Source: Wolfiporia cocos
Lineage: Eukaryota > Basidiomycota > Agaricomycetes > Polyporales > Phaeolaceae
Direction of reading: 5' to 3'
Length of the DNA stretch: 64,000 nucleotides
Assembly: GCA_029448655.1 (NCBI GenBank)
Contig: JACCLO010000011.1
Location: forward strand, 992,001 to 1,056,000
The notes under the pieces are model-generated. The model did not search any database. It was given only the letters and a program-made list of their open reading frames with translations, and was not told the origin of the DNA. Below are positions 9,290 through 20,158 of the stretch, piece by piece. The translations under genes were made by a program, and so were the position numbers. The stretch's first letter is position 1, and each line of letters starts with the position of its first letter.

Positions 9290-11314
9290 ACACAGCAAAA
9301 AATGTTACAGATGATCGTGATTTGCAGGTGATACACTGTTGTGTGCTGGACTTATTCCAGACCATGCAGATAGAACATTCAGATGTCGCAGATGGCAGTG
9401 CCAGACCAGCAGCAGCCCAGTTAAATTTGGAGACTGGTGGTGATGGCGACGGAGCAGAGGGGGCGGGCAGTGGAGCAGAGGGAGCAGATGATAGAGAGGA
9501 AGATGACGGGGAAGGAGATGTCAGGGATGGACCATTCGGCCATGAAGCCTCGCAGATGGTACACTTGACAGCCGAGTTGGGGCATCAGAGCTGACAGAGT
9601 CCACAGATCCATTCAGGCTGTTTACCGAGAGAGACAGCAGAAGTCGACAGAGATGACGCCACATGCTTCACGAAATCATAGGCCGGGAGCGTATAAACTG
9701 GGACAGAAGAAGCAAATTGCCATGCTTTCGTGAGGCGAGCGCCAGCATTGGAAGAAGGGGCCACATGTGCCGAGAATTTATACCTAGGAAGCGCCTAAGG
9801 CTCCAACCATATAATATACATGTACAGGAAATCAGTAAATATATGGTATATAGTATATACATGGTATATACATGGTATATACATGGTTTACATGGTTTTC
9901 AGATGGTAGATTTTTCAGACATCTTGACATAGCCATTGCCTTGCCCATATGGCTATGGAGATTGTCTCCTCCTTCAACAACATGCCACATGTATCAGCAC
10001 TTGGCTGATGCAAGTCAGAAATTGGTGTTAACAGCCCCACTAGTAGCTGGAATGGCTTAAAAATTGTGCACAATGTGTGAGATGATGGGAAACTTTTACA
10101 CATGAGTCAAATGCATGATGCAATCACTATGTGGGATGATATACAGCATAAACATAAATCTGATTTCACCTTCTGCCAAATGAGAGGGTAAGCAGAGTGT
10201 GTGAATTACAACTTAACATCCTTGCATTTGTGCAATGGCCAGCAGATTGTCCAAATCTCATATTGCCACTGCACCATACAATCTGTAAGACACATAACTA
10301 GCTCAAGTACATATTCAAAACAACAATTTGAGGGTCTTATATGGATGCATTCACAACAACCATATACTATATAATATACCATGTATATACCATGTACTCG
10401 GCCATGTGTAAATACATGTATATAGTATATATATAAAACCATGTATACATGGTATATATATTATATGGTTGGAGCCTTAGAAGCGCCTCAAGCAGGACCA
10501 AAGCTGCACGTTCTAAAGCCTTCGAGTTCATAACAGTTTCTTGTTCACATTGTTGACCAGAAGTTGGTGCATAAGACGTGACTGCATCGCGAGCGAGGGT
10601 GGCAGGAGCGTGCACCGGAGTTAAGGGATGCTCCTGGCAGACCAGGTGCGCCTTTACAGGAGCGTGTGCCTTTGCGGGATGCTCCTCGGTGCTGACGGGG
10701 ACCGTAGAGGCAGAGGGGGTGAGAGCGTGTGCTAGTGGGGGATACTCTTGAGAGGGGATTGATTCCGCAAGTTGGGGGACGGGAGCGTGCACCATCATTG
10801 GATCGTGCTCCTGGCATGAATCGGTCTCCTCCTTGCTGTCTTTGTTAATGGTAAAGCTGGTCCGCAATTTTCTGGGCTCGCAGGGTGCGTACGAGTTGTG
10901 CGTGAACAATCAGTCAACATGAGAACTTGCAGAACTGTTGATGATGGGGGAAGGCAGAAGGGGTGTGACGGCTGGGCCCGGGACAGAGGTGGGTGTAGGT
11001 GTAGATACTGGTGGTGAGGTGGAGGTGCTTGGCCATGATGGGGGCTCTACAACTTCCATGGGCTTCGTAACCGGTGCTGACAGTGTGTCGTCCATATCAA
11101 CATTGGCGGCTTCTGGTGATGGCGAACTATCCTAGTGTCCATTTGGCATTGAGCTGATTCTCCTCTTCTCTGGCTGAGAACCTTCATCTTCGGCATCCTC
11201 TCCATCATCACTATCATCCAAACGACACTGTGTCGACCACCTTGACTTCTGACGAGAATTTGCGGCTGGGTTCAGAAACTTCGAGTTTGGATCAGGACAA
11301 GACCATTTGGCTCC
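9290..11314 (-). pseudogene. Nucleoporin-like protein with RanBP2-type zinc fingers, broken
   Basis: One minus-strand frame runs from 11314 with stops near 11132 and 10910, is split by a MITE, and continues in frame after removal of the MITE and one target duplication. Near the C-terminus there are two fingers. The second fits C-x2-C-x3-N-x6-C-x2-C exactly (CSICMVWNKSSTQQCITC); the first is WICGLCQL-stop-CPNSAVKCTIC, interrupted by a TGA. Upstream are Ser/Pro/Ala-rich stretches with repeated LPxYxF-like pieces (ALPRYKF, TLPAYDF), as in fungal nucleoporins with such fingers. The nucleoporin assignment is an inference. An upstream GT...AG intron (about 11315-11362) may join it to the next feature. 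Confidence 0.5.
9796..10479. mobile_element. 684-bp MITE with 8-bp target duplication (hAT-like)
   Basis: Perfect terminal inverted repeats of about 23 bp begin TAAGGCTCCAACCATATAAT, and both sides carry the exact 8-bp duplication GAAGCGCC (9788-9795 and 10480-10487). The ends are full of alternating ATGGTATATAC units. There is no coding capacity. An 8-bp duplication fits the hAT superfamily. It is inserted in the nucleoporin-like pseudogene and its removal restores the frame. Confidence 0.9.
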
Positions 11315-11362
11315 CTGAGAATATGTGAGCTCATATGCATAATACAGTATTGATAACTTACC

Positions 11363-12830
11363 TTCGGGACAGTCGCTTCGATGATCCTCTGCTCCGTAAG
11401 TCGTGGCTGTGACTGTTCCGCCCCTACTTTGAGATCCTTCATCTGCTGCCAAGTCCTTTTGAGTGGATGGAGTGAATCGATGTCGTCAACGTTGGGTGTC
11501 CGAGCACCTTCCCAATCATATGGTTTGTTGACATCAGGCTCCTCGACTGATTCTGTTACTTGGTTGACAATCTTGATGAAGGCCATGGTCGAATACAGAG
11601 GCATCTCAGGGCTTGGTGGGGAGTTAGGAGGCGGGCGCTCCGGAGGACTCGATACCTCACATCCAGAGACAATCGGTGCAGCATCAGGCAGGGGTTGCAA
11701 GGGGTCCAGAAGCGATGTATGTGCAGCATCATTGTGAATAGCAACAGCAGAGGCGTCAGGTGCGGACTCATTCTGAGCAGCAACGCGAGAGGTGGCACCG
11801 AAACAGTCTTTCTGTATAGCGGCGGCATCCAGCATGAGGGCTTTAATATTCACCATGGCATTCTTGAACCATTCGATTTCGGCCAAAGCGGCGGTGCAGG
11901 CTGCCAGAAATTTGGGAGTTGGCACAAGAGGTGTGACAGATTGGTCATCACCTGCGTTTCAAGTCACCTCAATAGCTGCATCATTGGCGAGTCTCTGTTC
12001 CTGAATCCACTCAGGTTCAGGCTCTTTGAAGAGGGTCAGCAAATGCCACAACTCCAATTGCAGTACTTACCGTGTTCCACCTCTCGCATAAGACCCTTAA
12101 ATTCCATCGCATCCAGATCGTTGTTACCTCAGCCGCACAAGTACGCTTCTGCATATGGAGTCGATTTCCCGTGAGCCTTCAGTTGATGCAAGAGCATAAC
12201 CGCAGGATACCGCCACTGCAGCCAGTATTCGAACTCATCTTGAGGACAATCCTGGCTATCGGGATGTGGGAGAAACTCTGGAGCCAGGGGGAGAAGTTCA
12301 TATTTTTAGGGAGTTATTTCCATCTCATCCAGTACTGGCTGAGGCTGGGTAGCCAGGAAGTTGTAGAAAGGGTGGGCAGGGCAGCGGTGTGGTGCAGGTT
12401 GTTCCACAAGTTCGAGTTCTGGCTGAGGGACGTCTTCCATAATAGGCTCGAGTGCAGTGTCAGTGGGTTGTTCCAGGGTGGGTGCAGACTGTTCAGGGAC
12501 GTTCACGTATTCTCCAGGGATGGCAACAGTAGGCAATTCCATACTAGTGCCAGCAAGCTGGGATGACACGTGTCAGTATGAGACGTAGCTTGTGTGGACG
12601 TGCGGGATATGGGTGGAGGTGAGAACAACATATTTTGCCTCCAGACGATGCAAATGGGCCGAAAGTGACACAAAAAGGCTATAAATGTAGAAGAAATGCT
12701 CACCTGGCGACCATGCCCAACCAGTTTCCAAGCAGCTTCCACATATCCTGCAGCCAGTGTATAATCCCTGCCCGTAATAATTTCCTTTCCCCACAAGAAG
12801 AATGCAGCTAGACATCAGAAAATACGAGTC
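11363..12830 (-). pseudogene. Multi-exon gene remnant of unknown function
   Basis: Minus-strand coding-like blocks run in order: about 12830-12700 (LAAGYVEAAWKLVGHGRQ, then GTGAGC), 12569-12140 (Pro/Glu-rich, with a stop after EMEITP, then EFLPHPDSQDCPQDEFEYW), and 11925-11363 (a 217-codon frame with WFKNAMVNIKALMLDAAA). Plausible donor sites GTGAGC and GTAAGT mark exon ends, and the last exon ends at GTAAGT opposite 11362. I recognise no domain. It may be the 5' part of the nucleoporin-like gene or a separate neighbour. Confidence 0.35.
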
Positions 12831-13586
12831 GAGGTAGGTATTTCCTGCTACTTTGAATTAGCCACATTCCAAAATCAAAAATACAAAACACATTGCTCAC
12901 TTCGTAATCAGGGTGTTTCTACGGCCAAAATTGGGGTAGGACGTTGTATCTGTGCGACCCATGTGTATCTGTACGTGTCGGTCCACTCATTGCAGGATGT
13001 GTGGCTTCACTTTTGGTATGCTGTTTCAGTGATCTGCGGTAATGATTCAGAAGAAGAATCAATTGGATCTGCTGCTGCTTCTGTCAGATCAACAGGCGTG
13101 GGCCATGTATAACCTTATGATATTTATAGATACTCTGCTTATTATCAAAGTCGCTATAGCTGAGTCAGAAGATATTCTCGTTCCTTTCGTAAGTCATAAG
13201 TCCTTGAAGTCATAAGTTCGAATCCTTGCATGAGCATAATTGTGTGAGCATCATTTACTAACAAATTGTCTAATGTTGTCGTCAAGAAAGTGTAGGAAAG
13301 CAGATAATTGCCTTTTTATTCACTGTTTTCAATCCAGGTAAGTACGATGTGCTCATAAGTGTGGGAAAGTGATTCCAAATGAAGCATTACAGTTGTAATC
13401 AGCAGTGTCAGACATAAGCATAAGGTCATTCCAATTCAAGAGTTGACTACAACACTAGTAGATAATTGTAACTCGTTAAAATGCTCCATAGCAATTGCAA
13501 TGGGCTTGCAATTGCAGGCCACGACCCTGCCTCCCAGTGATTGGAACACCCTCAGCAATCACCTGACCTTGATTGGAAGCGCCGTG
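12831..13586. other. Unassigned sequence inside the TIR element
   Basis: AT-rich, with no open frame of note on either strand and no repeat that I can match elsewhere in the window. Confidence 0.45.
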
Positions 13587-14681
13587 TGACACAGTATGCC
13601 TGTGGGACTCACCAAGTGCCTATATGCTTGAGATAAGGCGACTTAGAGGGATAGACAATACCAGCGCAGCAGGACGTGAGAGGTTATTCTACGGCGCAAG
13701 CCGAGAGAATAATAGAACTAGAGTTATAGGGCGTCAAGCCCCTAGTTATATACATGTTTATGGGAAGGTCACGTGCTACTAACTAGTCGTTACCTTTCCG
13801 GGTTATGTGGCTTTTGCCAAGAGGCGAAGCGCTATCTTATCTGATGTTTATGGACTCTATCTACAATGGCCGTGATGGGCCCTAATGGCCGCACCAATCG
13901 TAGGAGAGGGATTTGTTATGTTTATCATATGAACGCGGGCGCAGCCCGGGTATATGGGAAGCCGGTTGCCGGATACCGTGCGGTATAATGGCGATTGGCC
14001 GGTCTTCGTGTGATGACCAAGGCGAGGCGCCGAGGTCGTTATGCCATTGGACGGGAAGTACCGTGGCATGTGTTACAGCCCGGACCGGATGGTTACCGGG
14101 GCATGTATTGGACTTAACCGTGAGGCGAGGTCCGGTGTTTGGGCAACGTCGTGATGGCAGAAGCCCGGGACTTGGGGAACACCGAGTCCGTGGGATGGCC
14201 GAGAAGGCCGAGCCTATAGCGATATTGCCTTGGTGTTAATATAGTGCTATTTGGCCGTGTTGCCATTATTATGCGAAGGCGTGGCGCGCCTGAAATGCCA
14301 TTGTGATCAAGGATCTTATGGCTGTGGGAAGCCGGGAAGGCCGACCCAATAGTACAAGGCCGCGAGGCACTGTTTGTACTTGTGGACATTATTATGCGAG
14401 CGTGCCGCGCTCGGCCTATCATTATGATCTAGGATCTATGACATGGCTGGGTCTTGCTCTGACGGGCGAGACTTATGACGTATGCTGTAGTGTTGCTATT
14501 GGACGTGGTTGTACCGTAGCGTTACGTAAGCTAGTCATGTGGTTGATAAGCCCAGTTAAGAGCTTGTCATGGTGGCAATGGGAGTTAACCCGTAGATAAC
14601 TTGTAGTTAGACGTATAAATCCCAGGTAAATTGCTATAATCATAGGGAAAAATGCTGTAAGCCCCAGATAAATCTGTGACA
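13587..14681 (-). mobile_element. Solo LTR, C family (1095 bp)
   Basis: It starts TGACACAG and ends CTGTGACA, with exact 5-bp duplication CCGTG (13582-13586 and 14682-14686). It matches 34812-35908 along its length and, in reverse, 30010-30938. Open frames inside are not genes. Sense is set by the TATTTAAG box on the opposite strand of the 30010 copy. Confidence 0.92.
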
Positions 14682-14883
14682 CCGTGCATGCGTTACAACT
14701 TGTTTACAATTGATTGTATTTAGTTGCAATTTATATTGATTGCGTGTTCATTACTACTAGTTGCAACGCATGCTCAGTTTTCCCGACATTGTCCTCCTGT
14801 GCTCAGGCCTTTGGTTCTAATCCCAATGTTACATTTTATTTTCACGGTAGATTAATCTGCTCAGCTGTGGCAGATTAATCTAT

Positions 14884-15498
14884 TGACATGGAAACCTCCG
14901 TGCTACCTGCCCCAGTGGGGAACCCCTATATCCCTAGGATATATGCCTAATAACCCCATCCTCTGCTAGGTGGAGAACAGGATGGCACGTCTATTGAGAC
15001 ATCCTGCTGTAGAGCCTGGAGTCACGACCCATGAGTGTACCGCAATGCCCCCAGACTAGCAGGTATAAGACATAAAGCTAGGGCGTAGAAGATAGAGGCC
15101 CCCTTGTCCAAGTAGGATGCAGCAAGCTTGTTGCAAAGCCATTTTCCAGCTCACAAGAATGCGCAGCAGAGGGAATAATGTGGTTGCCAGGGGACATGCC
15201 CCCTAGGCCAAGATTTCAAGTCTGAAGAGTAATCCTCAGACGTCACCAGTTTAAATACATGCAGCTAGACTGTATCTACCTAACCACCTTGCCCTAAAGG
15301 TGTGGTCTGTGCGCAGCCAGGTCATGTGCTACCGTAACTAGTGACACTGTTACTTAAAGTGACAAGTGACCAGTAATGAGATAAGATAAGTGATAGCTAC
15401 CCATGCACGTGCAGTCCAGCGAACGGCTAAGTAAAAGGACTAAATACCAGATATTATCGCAAATATCAGGGGAAATACCACCGCAATTTCTTGTGACA
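14884..15498 (-). mobile_element. Solo LTR, J family (615 bp)
   Basis: It runs from TGACATGG to TTGTGACA inside the split SINE, with exact duplication TCTAT (14879-14883 and 15499-15503). The first bases resemble the antisense start of the B LTRs, which suggests minus orientation. It is the only copy in the window. Confidence 0.85.
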
Positions 15499-15611
15499 TC
15501 TATGTGCAAACCTAGCTCACAACTGTGATTTCTTAAGGGCACTTGACAAATTAAGATATTTGACTGAAGTCCCTCGCCAGGGAGCAAAAGAGTTATACTT
15601 CATTCACCTCT

Positions 15612-15835
15612 ATGGTGCACCCCTCAGCTCTGGTTCATGAACGAGTGAGAAATCTTGCACATGCATGGCAGAAGGCCTGCGAGAAGAGAAGAAAGTCAAA
15701 TGAAGCTTCATCACAGATCATTGATCTCACCCTTGATGATGACAAGGTTGAAGAACACCAGTGGACAGAAGCGGTGAATTTCGAGAGAGAGTAGAGTGAG
15801 ACAGAGACAGAGTCTTCAGATGTGGATGAAGAATC
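15612..15835 (+). pseudogene. Coding-like remnant left of the solo LTR stack
   Basis: A frame beginning MVHPSALVHERVRNLAHA continues with acidic Ser/Asp/Glu-rich sequence, has a stop at 15792-15794, and reaches the insertion point of the solo LTR at 15836. Its right-hand continuation starts at 19322 and leads into the DDE transposase remnant. Whether this stretch belongs to that transposase is unclear. Confidence 0.3.
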
Positions 15836-16553
15836 TGTCACAAGCCAATTTTCTTTAACTCACCAACGACTAGTGACAGCTCTGAACCCTTATCTAATCT
15901 AAGCGCACACCTAAAAGCAGTCACGTGCCAGGACCCCGAACACCCTATGATGTGTGGACACACCCCCAGACTAGTGATGTGCCAGGCCCAGCTTTGGGCC
16001 ATAGGCTGGGCTGGGCCAAGTCCTACTTGGGCCAGGCCAGGCCAGGCCCTATACCACGGCTTGAGATGGCCCAGGGCCCGGCTTGTGTCTCAAGCCGGGC
16101 CGGGCCAAGCCACGAGCCCTGGGCCTGAAAGCTCTAATAGATAAAATGTCTAGTAACTATGATATAAGGATATATATAGGAGCAGTATGCTATATTACAA
16201 TGTAGTATCTCTATATTTTTAAATTCAAGCAAGAGGATAGTCCCATGGATTGAATTCTTGGTGCTGAAGCCTGTTGCCCACTTTTGGGCACCTATACGGT
16301 GCCCCATTTGGAAGGCGCGCCACAGAGCACCAAGCTGGTGAAATGATGATTTTACACTATAATTCACTAATTATTGAAGATACTGGAGCTTGGCTTTGTC
16401 AGAAGATAGTTGGAGAAGGTACGTTATGAGTTTGTGTGGCTACAGTGATGATCATCCTCACAGTACCAGGCCCCGGGCAAGCCCCAGGCCAGGGCCAGGC
16501 CAAGCCGTGGGCCATCAATGGGGGCCTGGCTTGAGGTTTTGAAAAGCCAAGGC

Positions 16554-17718
16554 TGTTACGGATCGAATATCCGTTCAGCTGAAATAACTAACTCAGCGTG
16601 TCGAGTAGCGCACTACTTGTCAGACTCAGCAGAGTCGAGCGTCGATATACTAGCTGCGGGCTTAATTGCTCAAGCCTTTGAGAATGAGTATAAGATCCTT
16701 GTAATTCAACAAGGTCGAGCTGAGGAACTCGACCAGTATTTACAGCAGGGTTTTTATACTATGATTCTGTAATTGGGGTCATAGTGTCCTTGGTACTGCT
16801 ACCACTAAGTCCATAAGGCTAGTATGCTACGATAACTAAGCCGAAACGTTGTGGTTGAGCGCAACAGTGGCTGAAATGCGGAAGCTCTGTGGTTATACAA
16901 CAGATATCAGCTAGAACCTGATACACTACGAGACCATGGGCATAGGGCTGTTGTACATGAAGCGAGGGTCGCTGGTTGAACAGGGAACCTGTCACGGACA
17001 TCCCGTAGGGGGTACGTACTTCCCTCGCTATAGGTTATATGGCGCCGCTAGGCGTACGACGCCCTCTATACCATAGCCACCTCTGCATCGCGCCCAGATA
17101 CTGTAGATCACCTGACCGGTTGGTTAGCGCTGTAGGGTAGCACGCGCCTCCTCATACGGACACGTGATGGTCACATCAAGTATCACATGTAGCGTAGCAT
17201 CACGGTCACTCATAGTTACATGCGCACAGGCCATGACTTTAGGGTAGCCCGCTCCGCCTCTCCACACATGTATATAAGATACGACAAGATGGGGCTTACT
17301 CCCCATCTTTAGGATTCTCGTCATTGAGCGCAAGCTCCTCTCCTCTCTTACCACCAGTCTGTGTTGCTGCTGGCCCGGGGCCCACATCTCGTCTGCTAGT
17401 CTGTGAGCCTTCGACTTCGTTGTCTGGGGGCCTTGGCGGCTGGGCACCTTCATGGTGGACCTATGAGTTCGTCTTTGGCGGCTGGGCACCTTGGAGGTGG
17501 ACCTATGAGTTCGCCTTGGCTGTCCTATGAGTACGGCGGTGCCGTGGACTTGCGCCTATGCAAGCGTGTGAGGATCCCCCTGTAGCCAGGGTCGCACAGA
17601 CCGGTAAGTCTGTGACAGAACCCTGGAAATAAACGCATGATACAGTGGTTAAACGCTAAGTCCTCCTCTCCTTTCCAGTGAGGCATCAAAAATATACAGA
17701 TTAAGACAGACCGTAACA
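16554..17718 (-). mobile_element. Solo LTR, I family (A-related), with a nested B LTR
   Basis: Ends TGTTACGG and CCGTAACA, exact duplication AAGGC (16549-16553 and 17719-17723). Without the nested B LTR it is about 532 bp and matches 32136-32676. Read on the minus strand it shows AGCTCGACCTTGTTG and CTTATACTCATTCTCAAA, as in the A LTR, so I and A are related families. Confidence 0.9.
16990..17617 (+). mobile_element. Solo LTR, B family (628 bp), innermost of the stack
   Basis: Ends TGTCACGG and TCTGTGACA, exact duplication GAACC (16985-16989 and 17618-17622). Its TATATAAG box lies on the plus strand at about 17272, and ATCTTTAGGATTC follows at the R-start position. It is related in reverse to the LTRs of B1. 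The open frames within it are not genes. Confidence 0.92.
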
Positions 17719-17964
17719 AAGGCTGTCCAAAGCCGGGCCAAAGCCAGGGGCTTTCAGGCTGGGCCGGGCCGGCACATCACTACCCCGGACACTCTGTGCC
17801 ATGTACTTACACCCACTATAGGGTTACCTACAATAAAACAGACTATCAGCTTGCATGATATCTATATAGCAGCCAAACATGTACAAACAGTAGGATAGCA
17901 TATATACTGGCTGGAAAGCTGGGTAGCACCCCAGACTTGTCTTGGCCTTATATGCCTTGAGTAG

Positions 17965-19244
17965 TGTTACGGTTATTTTGATTTTTCGAACGCTGGCAGA
18001 ACTCACCACTGGGCAAATACAATACAGGGACTTGTTGCACAACCAACCCCCTGGCTACTCATGGCTCTACTGGGCGCATCCCTAGTTGTACTAGTGCATA
18101 GGGCGCGTTTCACCTTTGGCAGATCCAACTCTGCAACTGTTTCATCTTTATCATCTACTAGCTGACGGATGGCGTTCAACCGCCATCATCATTCCTATCT
18201 ATCATTTCGGATATATCACTGCATACTTATCAAACGTTTGGTACTATAGTGTAGATAGTAGCGGTGACATCTGGGATGGACTTGACCCCTAAAACCTAGC
18301 GTAGTATATAAACTCATGTACTTATGGTCGAAGCTCTTCAGCTCGACCTTGTTGTACAAACAAGAAGTCTTATACTCGCTCTCAAACGTAGGAAACTATG
18401 CTCAGTATTTCTCGAGCAACCAAACGACTAAGTCCTCGAAGTGCACATTGACTTCTCGGACTTAGGCGAGTCTTATATTCTATCAGACTCGCACCTGAAC
18501 AGATTATATCCTCTAACATGTATTGGGTATCAATCGGTCTCCTAGTGACACAGACTCACAAGGCTGTGGGACCCTGGCTACAGGGGAGTCCCTAACGCGC
18601 CTACAAGGCGGTGTACCAATCGGCCAGAGGCCGACGCAGAGGCAACGTGGGAGCTTGGAGCATCCCTTGTGTACGACGGCGTAGTCGACTAGCACACAGT
18701 CAAGCAAGAACGTGAGGGCCCCCGGGGCAGAGACGCACACAGCGCAGAATGAGAAAGGAGCCTAAGCTCAGTTGTCGAGAATCCTAAAGATGGGGAAGTA
18801 AGTCCCCATCTTGTCGTACTTATACATGGGGAGCTGACCAGTAATGGTCGCCCTAAAGTCGCGGCCTGTGCGCAGTAACTAAGAGGGCACATGATAATGT
18901 AGCTACCTGTAACGACATGTGACGGTGTGACCCTAACGTGAGTACCTAAGGTGCGCGCTACCCTACAGCGCTAACCTATGGTCAGATGATCTAAATAGAG
19001 TCCTGGACGGGCGCTGGAGGTGGCTGAGGATCAGGGAAGCGCGCGCGCACCTAGCGGCGCCTATAATACCTATAGCGAAGGAATGTAGAACCCCCCACTG
19101 GGAATTCTGTGACACCTAGGAACTCCACCTAGGACTTGAAGGCATCTAACGAGTATTTGCCTTGCATACGGCGATGTGCCTACATGCAGAAGAATGATCT
19201 ATATTCGCGACTCGAATATACGAACGGGTATTCGACCCGTAACA
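17965..19244 (+). mobile_element. Solo LTR, A family, with a nested B LTR
   Basis: Ends TGTTACGG and CCCGTAACA, exact duplication AGTAG (17960-17964 and 19245-19249). After removal of the nested LTR it is about 706 bp. Compared with the LTR at 454-1080 it carries about 79 extra bases in the middle. It holds the intact R-start block AGCTCGACCTT. Confidence 0.93.
18546..19114 (-). mobile_element. Solo LTR, B family (569 bp), nested in an A LTR
   Basis: Ends TGACACAG and TCTGTGACA, exact duplication CCTAG (18541-18545 and 19115-19119). The interrupted A LTR reads CTCCTAGGAA, as in the uninterrupted copy. Sense is minus, as in B1. Confidence 0.93.
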
Positions 19245-19337
19245 AGTAGCCTCAGATCAGAAATATGCCTTTGTGTGAGTTCTATTCCCCCGAGTAGTTG
19301 CTTGAGTTGTTGCTTGTGTCAGAATCAGACCAGGAAC

Positions 19338-19530
19338 TTAAGGAGCTGGGAGACATTCCTGCCTGACTTTCAGGAGCAGCAGTAATTGGTGCAGGAAGTG
19401 ATCAAGGCTGCCAGACATTGCTGCCTCATTTTACCCAAATTTCATTGTGAACTCAATCCAATTGAGTTCTTCTGGGGAGCTGTCAAGCGCTATCTGCGCA
19501 AAAACTTGGTCTCATACCCAGACGTGTAGT
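19338..19530 (+). pseudogene. DDE transposase C-terminal remnant
   Basis: The frame reads [23 protein letters not shown] and then [19 protein letters not shown]. This is the conserved stretch around the last catalytic acidic residue of a DDE transposase family common in basidiomycete genomes. It stops at a TAG after SYPDV. Only this end is left, and a stop precedes it, so it is a fossil. A short near-duplicate block (ACCCAGAC..TGTA) follows at about 19510 and 19573. Confidence 0.75.
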
Positions 19531-19666
19531 ACTCGCACCCTACCACCACAGTATCTAGCACATCTGTGGTCTTGTACCCAGACCTGTAAAAGGATTTGCA
19601 CCCCACCACTGCAGTCTCAAACAGGTCTGGGGCCTAAAATATCGATAACGCCCGGTTAGAGGTTCT

Positions 19667-20158
19667 TGTCACAGATTATTCAGTGACGTTTCCTATATTA
19701 AATGTTTTGGCTTTACCGGGAGTCGAACCCTCGGCTTCACGACTATAGGGCACGTGACGTCCTTATTGGCGTCACGGTACTTACTGGAGATAACGCGCAT
19801 CTCTTACAGATAAGATAGTACATTAGATAAGCGTTCTAGGCTATGACTCGTAGGCGCGCGCGCACAGGCCGCGTTGCTTTAGGGTAGACAATATGGCCTT
19901 TGGTTCAGCGCTCCTGATGTACATATAAGCTTGGGTCTGGCGGCGTTCTTGCCTCAGACCTTTTAATCTCGACTTTGGGGCTTAGGCCCTCCATTGCTCG
20001 TTATCACCCTGCTTGCGCTCTATAAGATACTCGCTAGTCTGTGAGACGTACCTCGGCCTCGTCTTAGGGAGGTGGTTTACCCTTTGACGACTTAGCCTTG
20101 GGATGCAGCTAGTTAGTGGGCGTTAGGCGTAGGGGGATGACCCTAGAGTTCTGGGTCA
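19667..20158 (+). repeat. G 5' LTR (492 bp)
   Basis: Starts TGTCACAGATTATTC, ends CTGGGTCA. A TATA-like catataag lies at about 19923, and AGACCTTTTAAT at 19956-19967 is the expected start of the transcript. Confidence 0.92.

Larger units (their letters stand above)
8032..14788. mobile_element. 6.76 kb TIR element inserted in the SINE, class unknown
   Basis: Its limits are set by the interrupted SINE. The ends are short imperfect inverted repeats: TGTCGGAAAAA at the left and TTTTCCCGACA at the right. Only a 2-bp TT appears duplicated at the target. Inside are decayed minus-strand genes (9290-12830), a MITE (9796-10479) and a solo LTR (13587-14681). No transposase domain is visible. The short TIR and 2-bp duplication do not identify a superfamily for me. 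Confidence 0.6.
7957..15580 (+). repeat. tRNA-derived SINE-like repeat, right member, split twice
   Basis: The unit matches the minus-strand copy at 7492-7735 but is in three pieces: 7957-8031, 14789-14883 and 15504 to about 15580. The first gap is the TIR element 8032-14788, the second is the solo LTR 14884-15498. The pieces join at exactly the right bases when compared with the uninterrupted copy. Confidence 0.75.
15972..17782. mobile_element. Non-autonomous hAT-like element with GGGCC-rich ends
   Basis: The 12-bp terminal inverted repeats are TAGTGATGTGCC and GGCACATCACTA. The flanks are the 8-bp duplication CCCCAGAC / CCCCGGAC, with one difference. Both ends are built of GGCCCGG/CCAGGCC-type repeats. 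It has no transposase and is split by a solo LTR at 16554-17718. The same TIR type is at 54870-56225 and 56899. Confidence 0.82.
15836..19321 (+). mobile_element. Solo LTR, H family, carrying five nested insertions
   Basis: The outer ends are TGTCACAAGCC and GCTTGTGTCA, with exact duplication GAATC (15831-15835 and 19322-19326). With the two direct insertions and their duplications removed, about 382 bases remain, and they match the 383-bp LTR at 33203-33585 on the other strand. The insertions are a hAT-like element (15972-17782) and a solo A LTR (17965-19244), each holding more. Confidence 0.9.
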
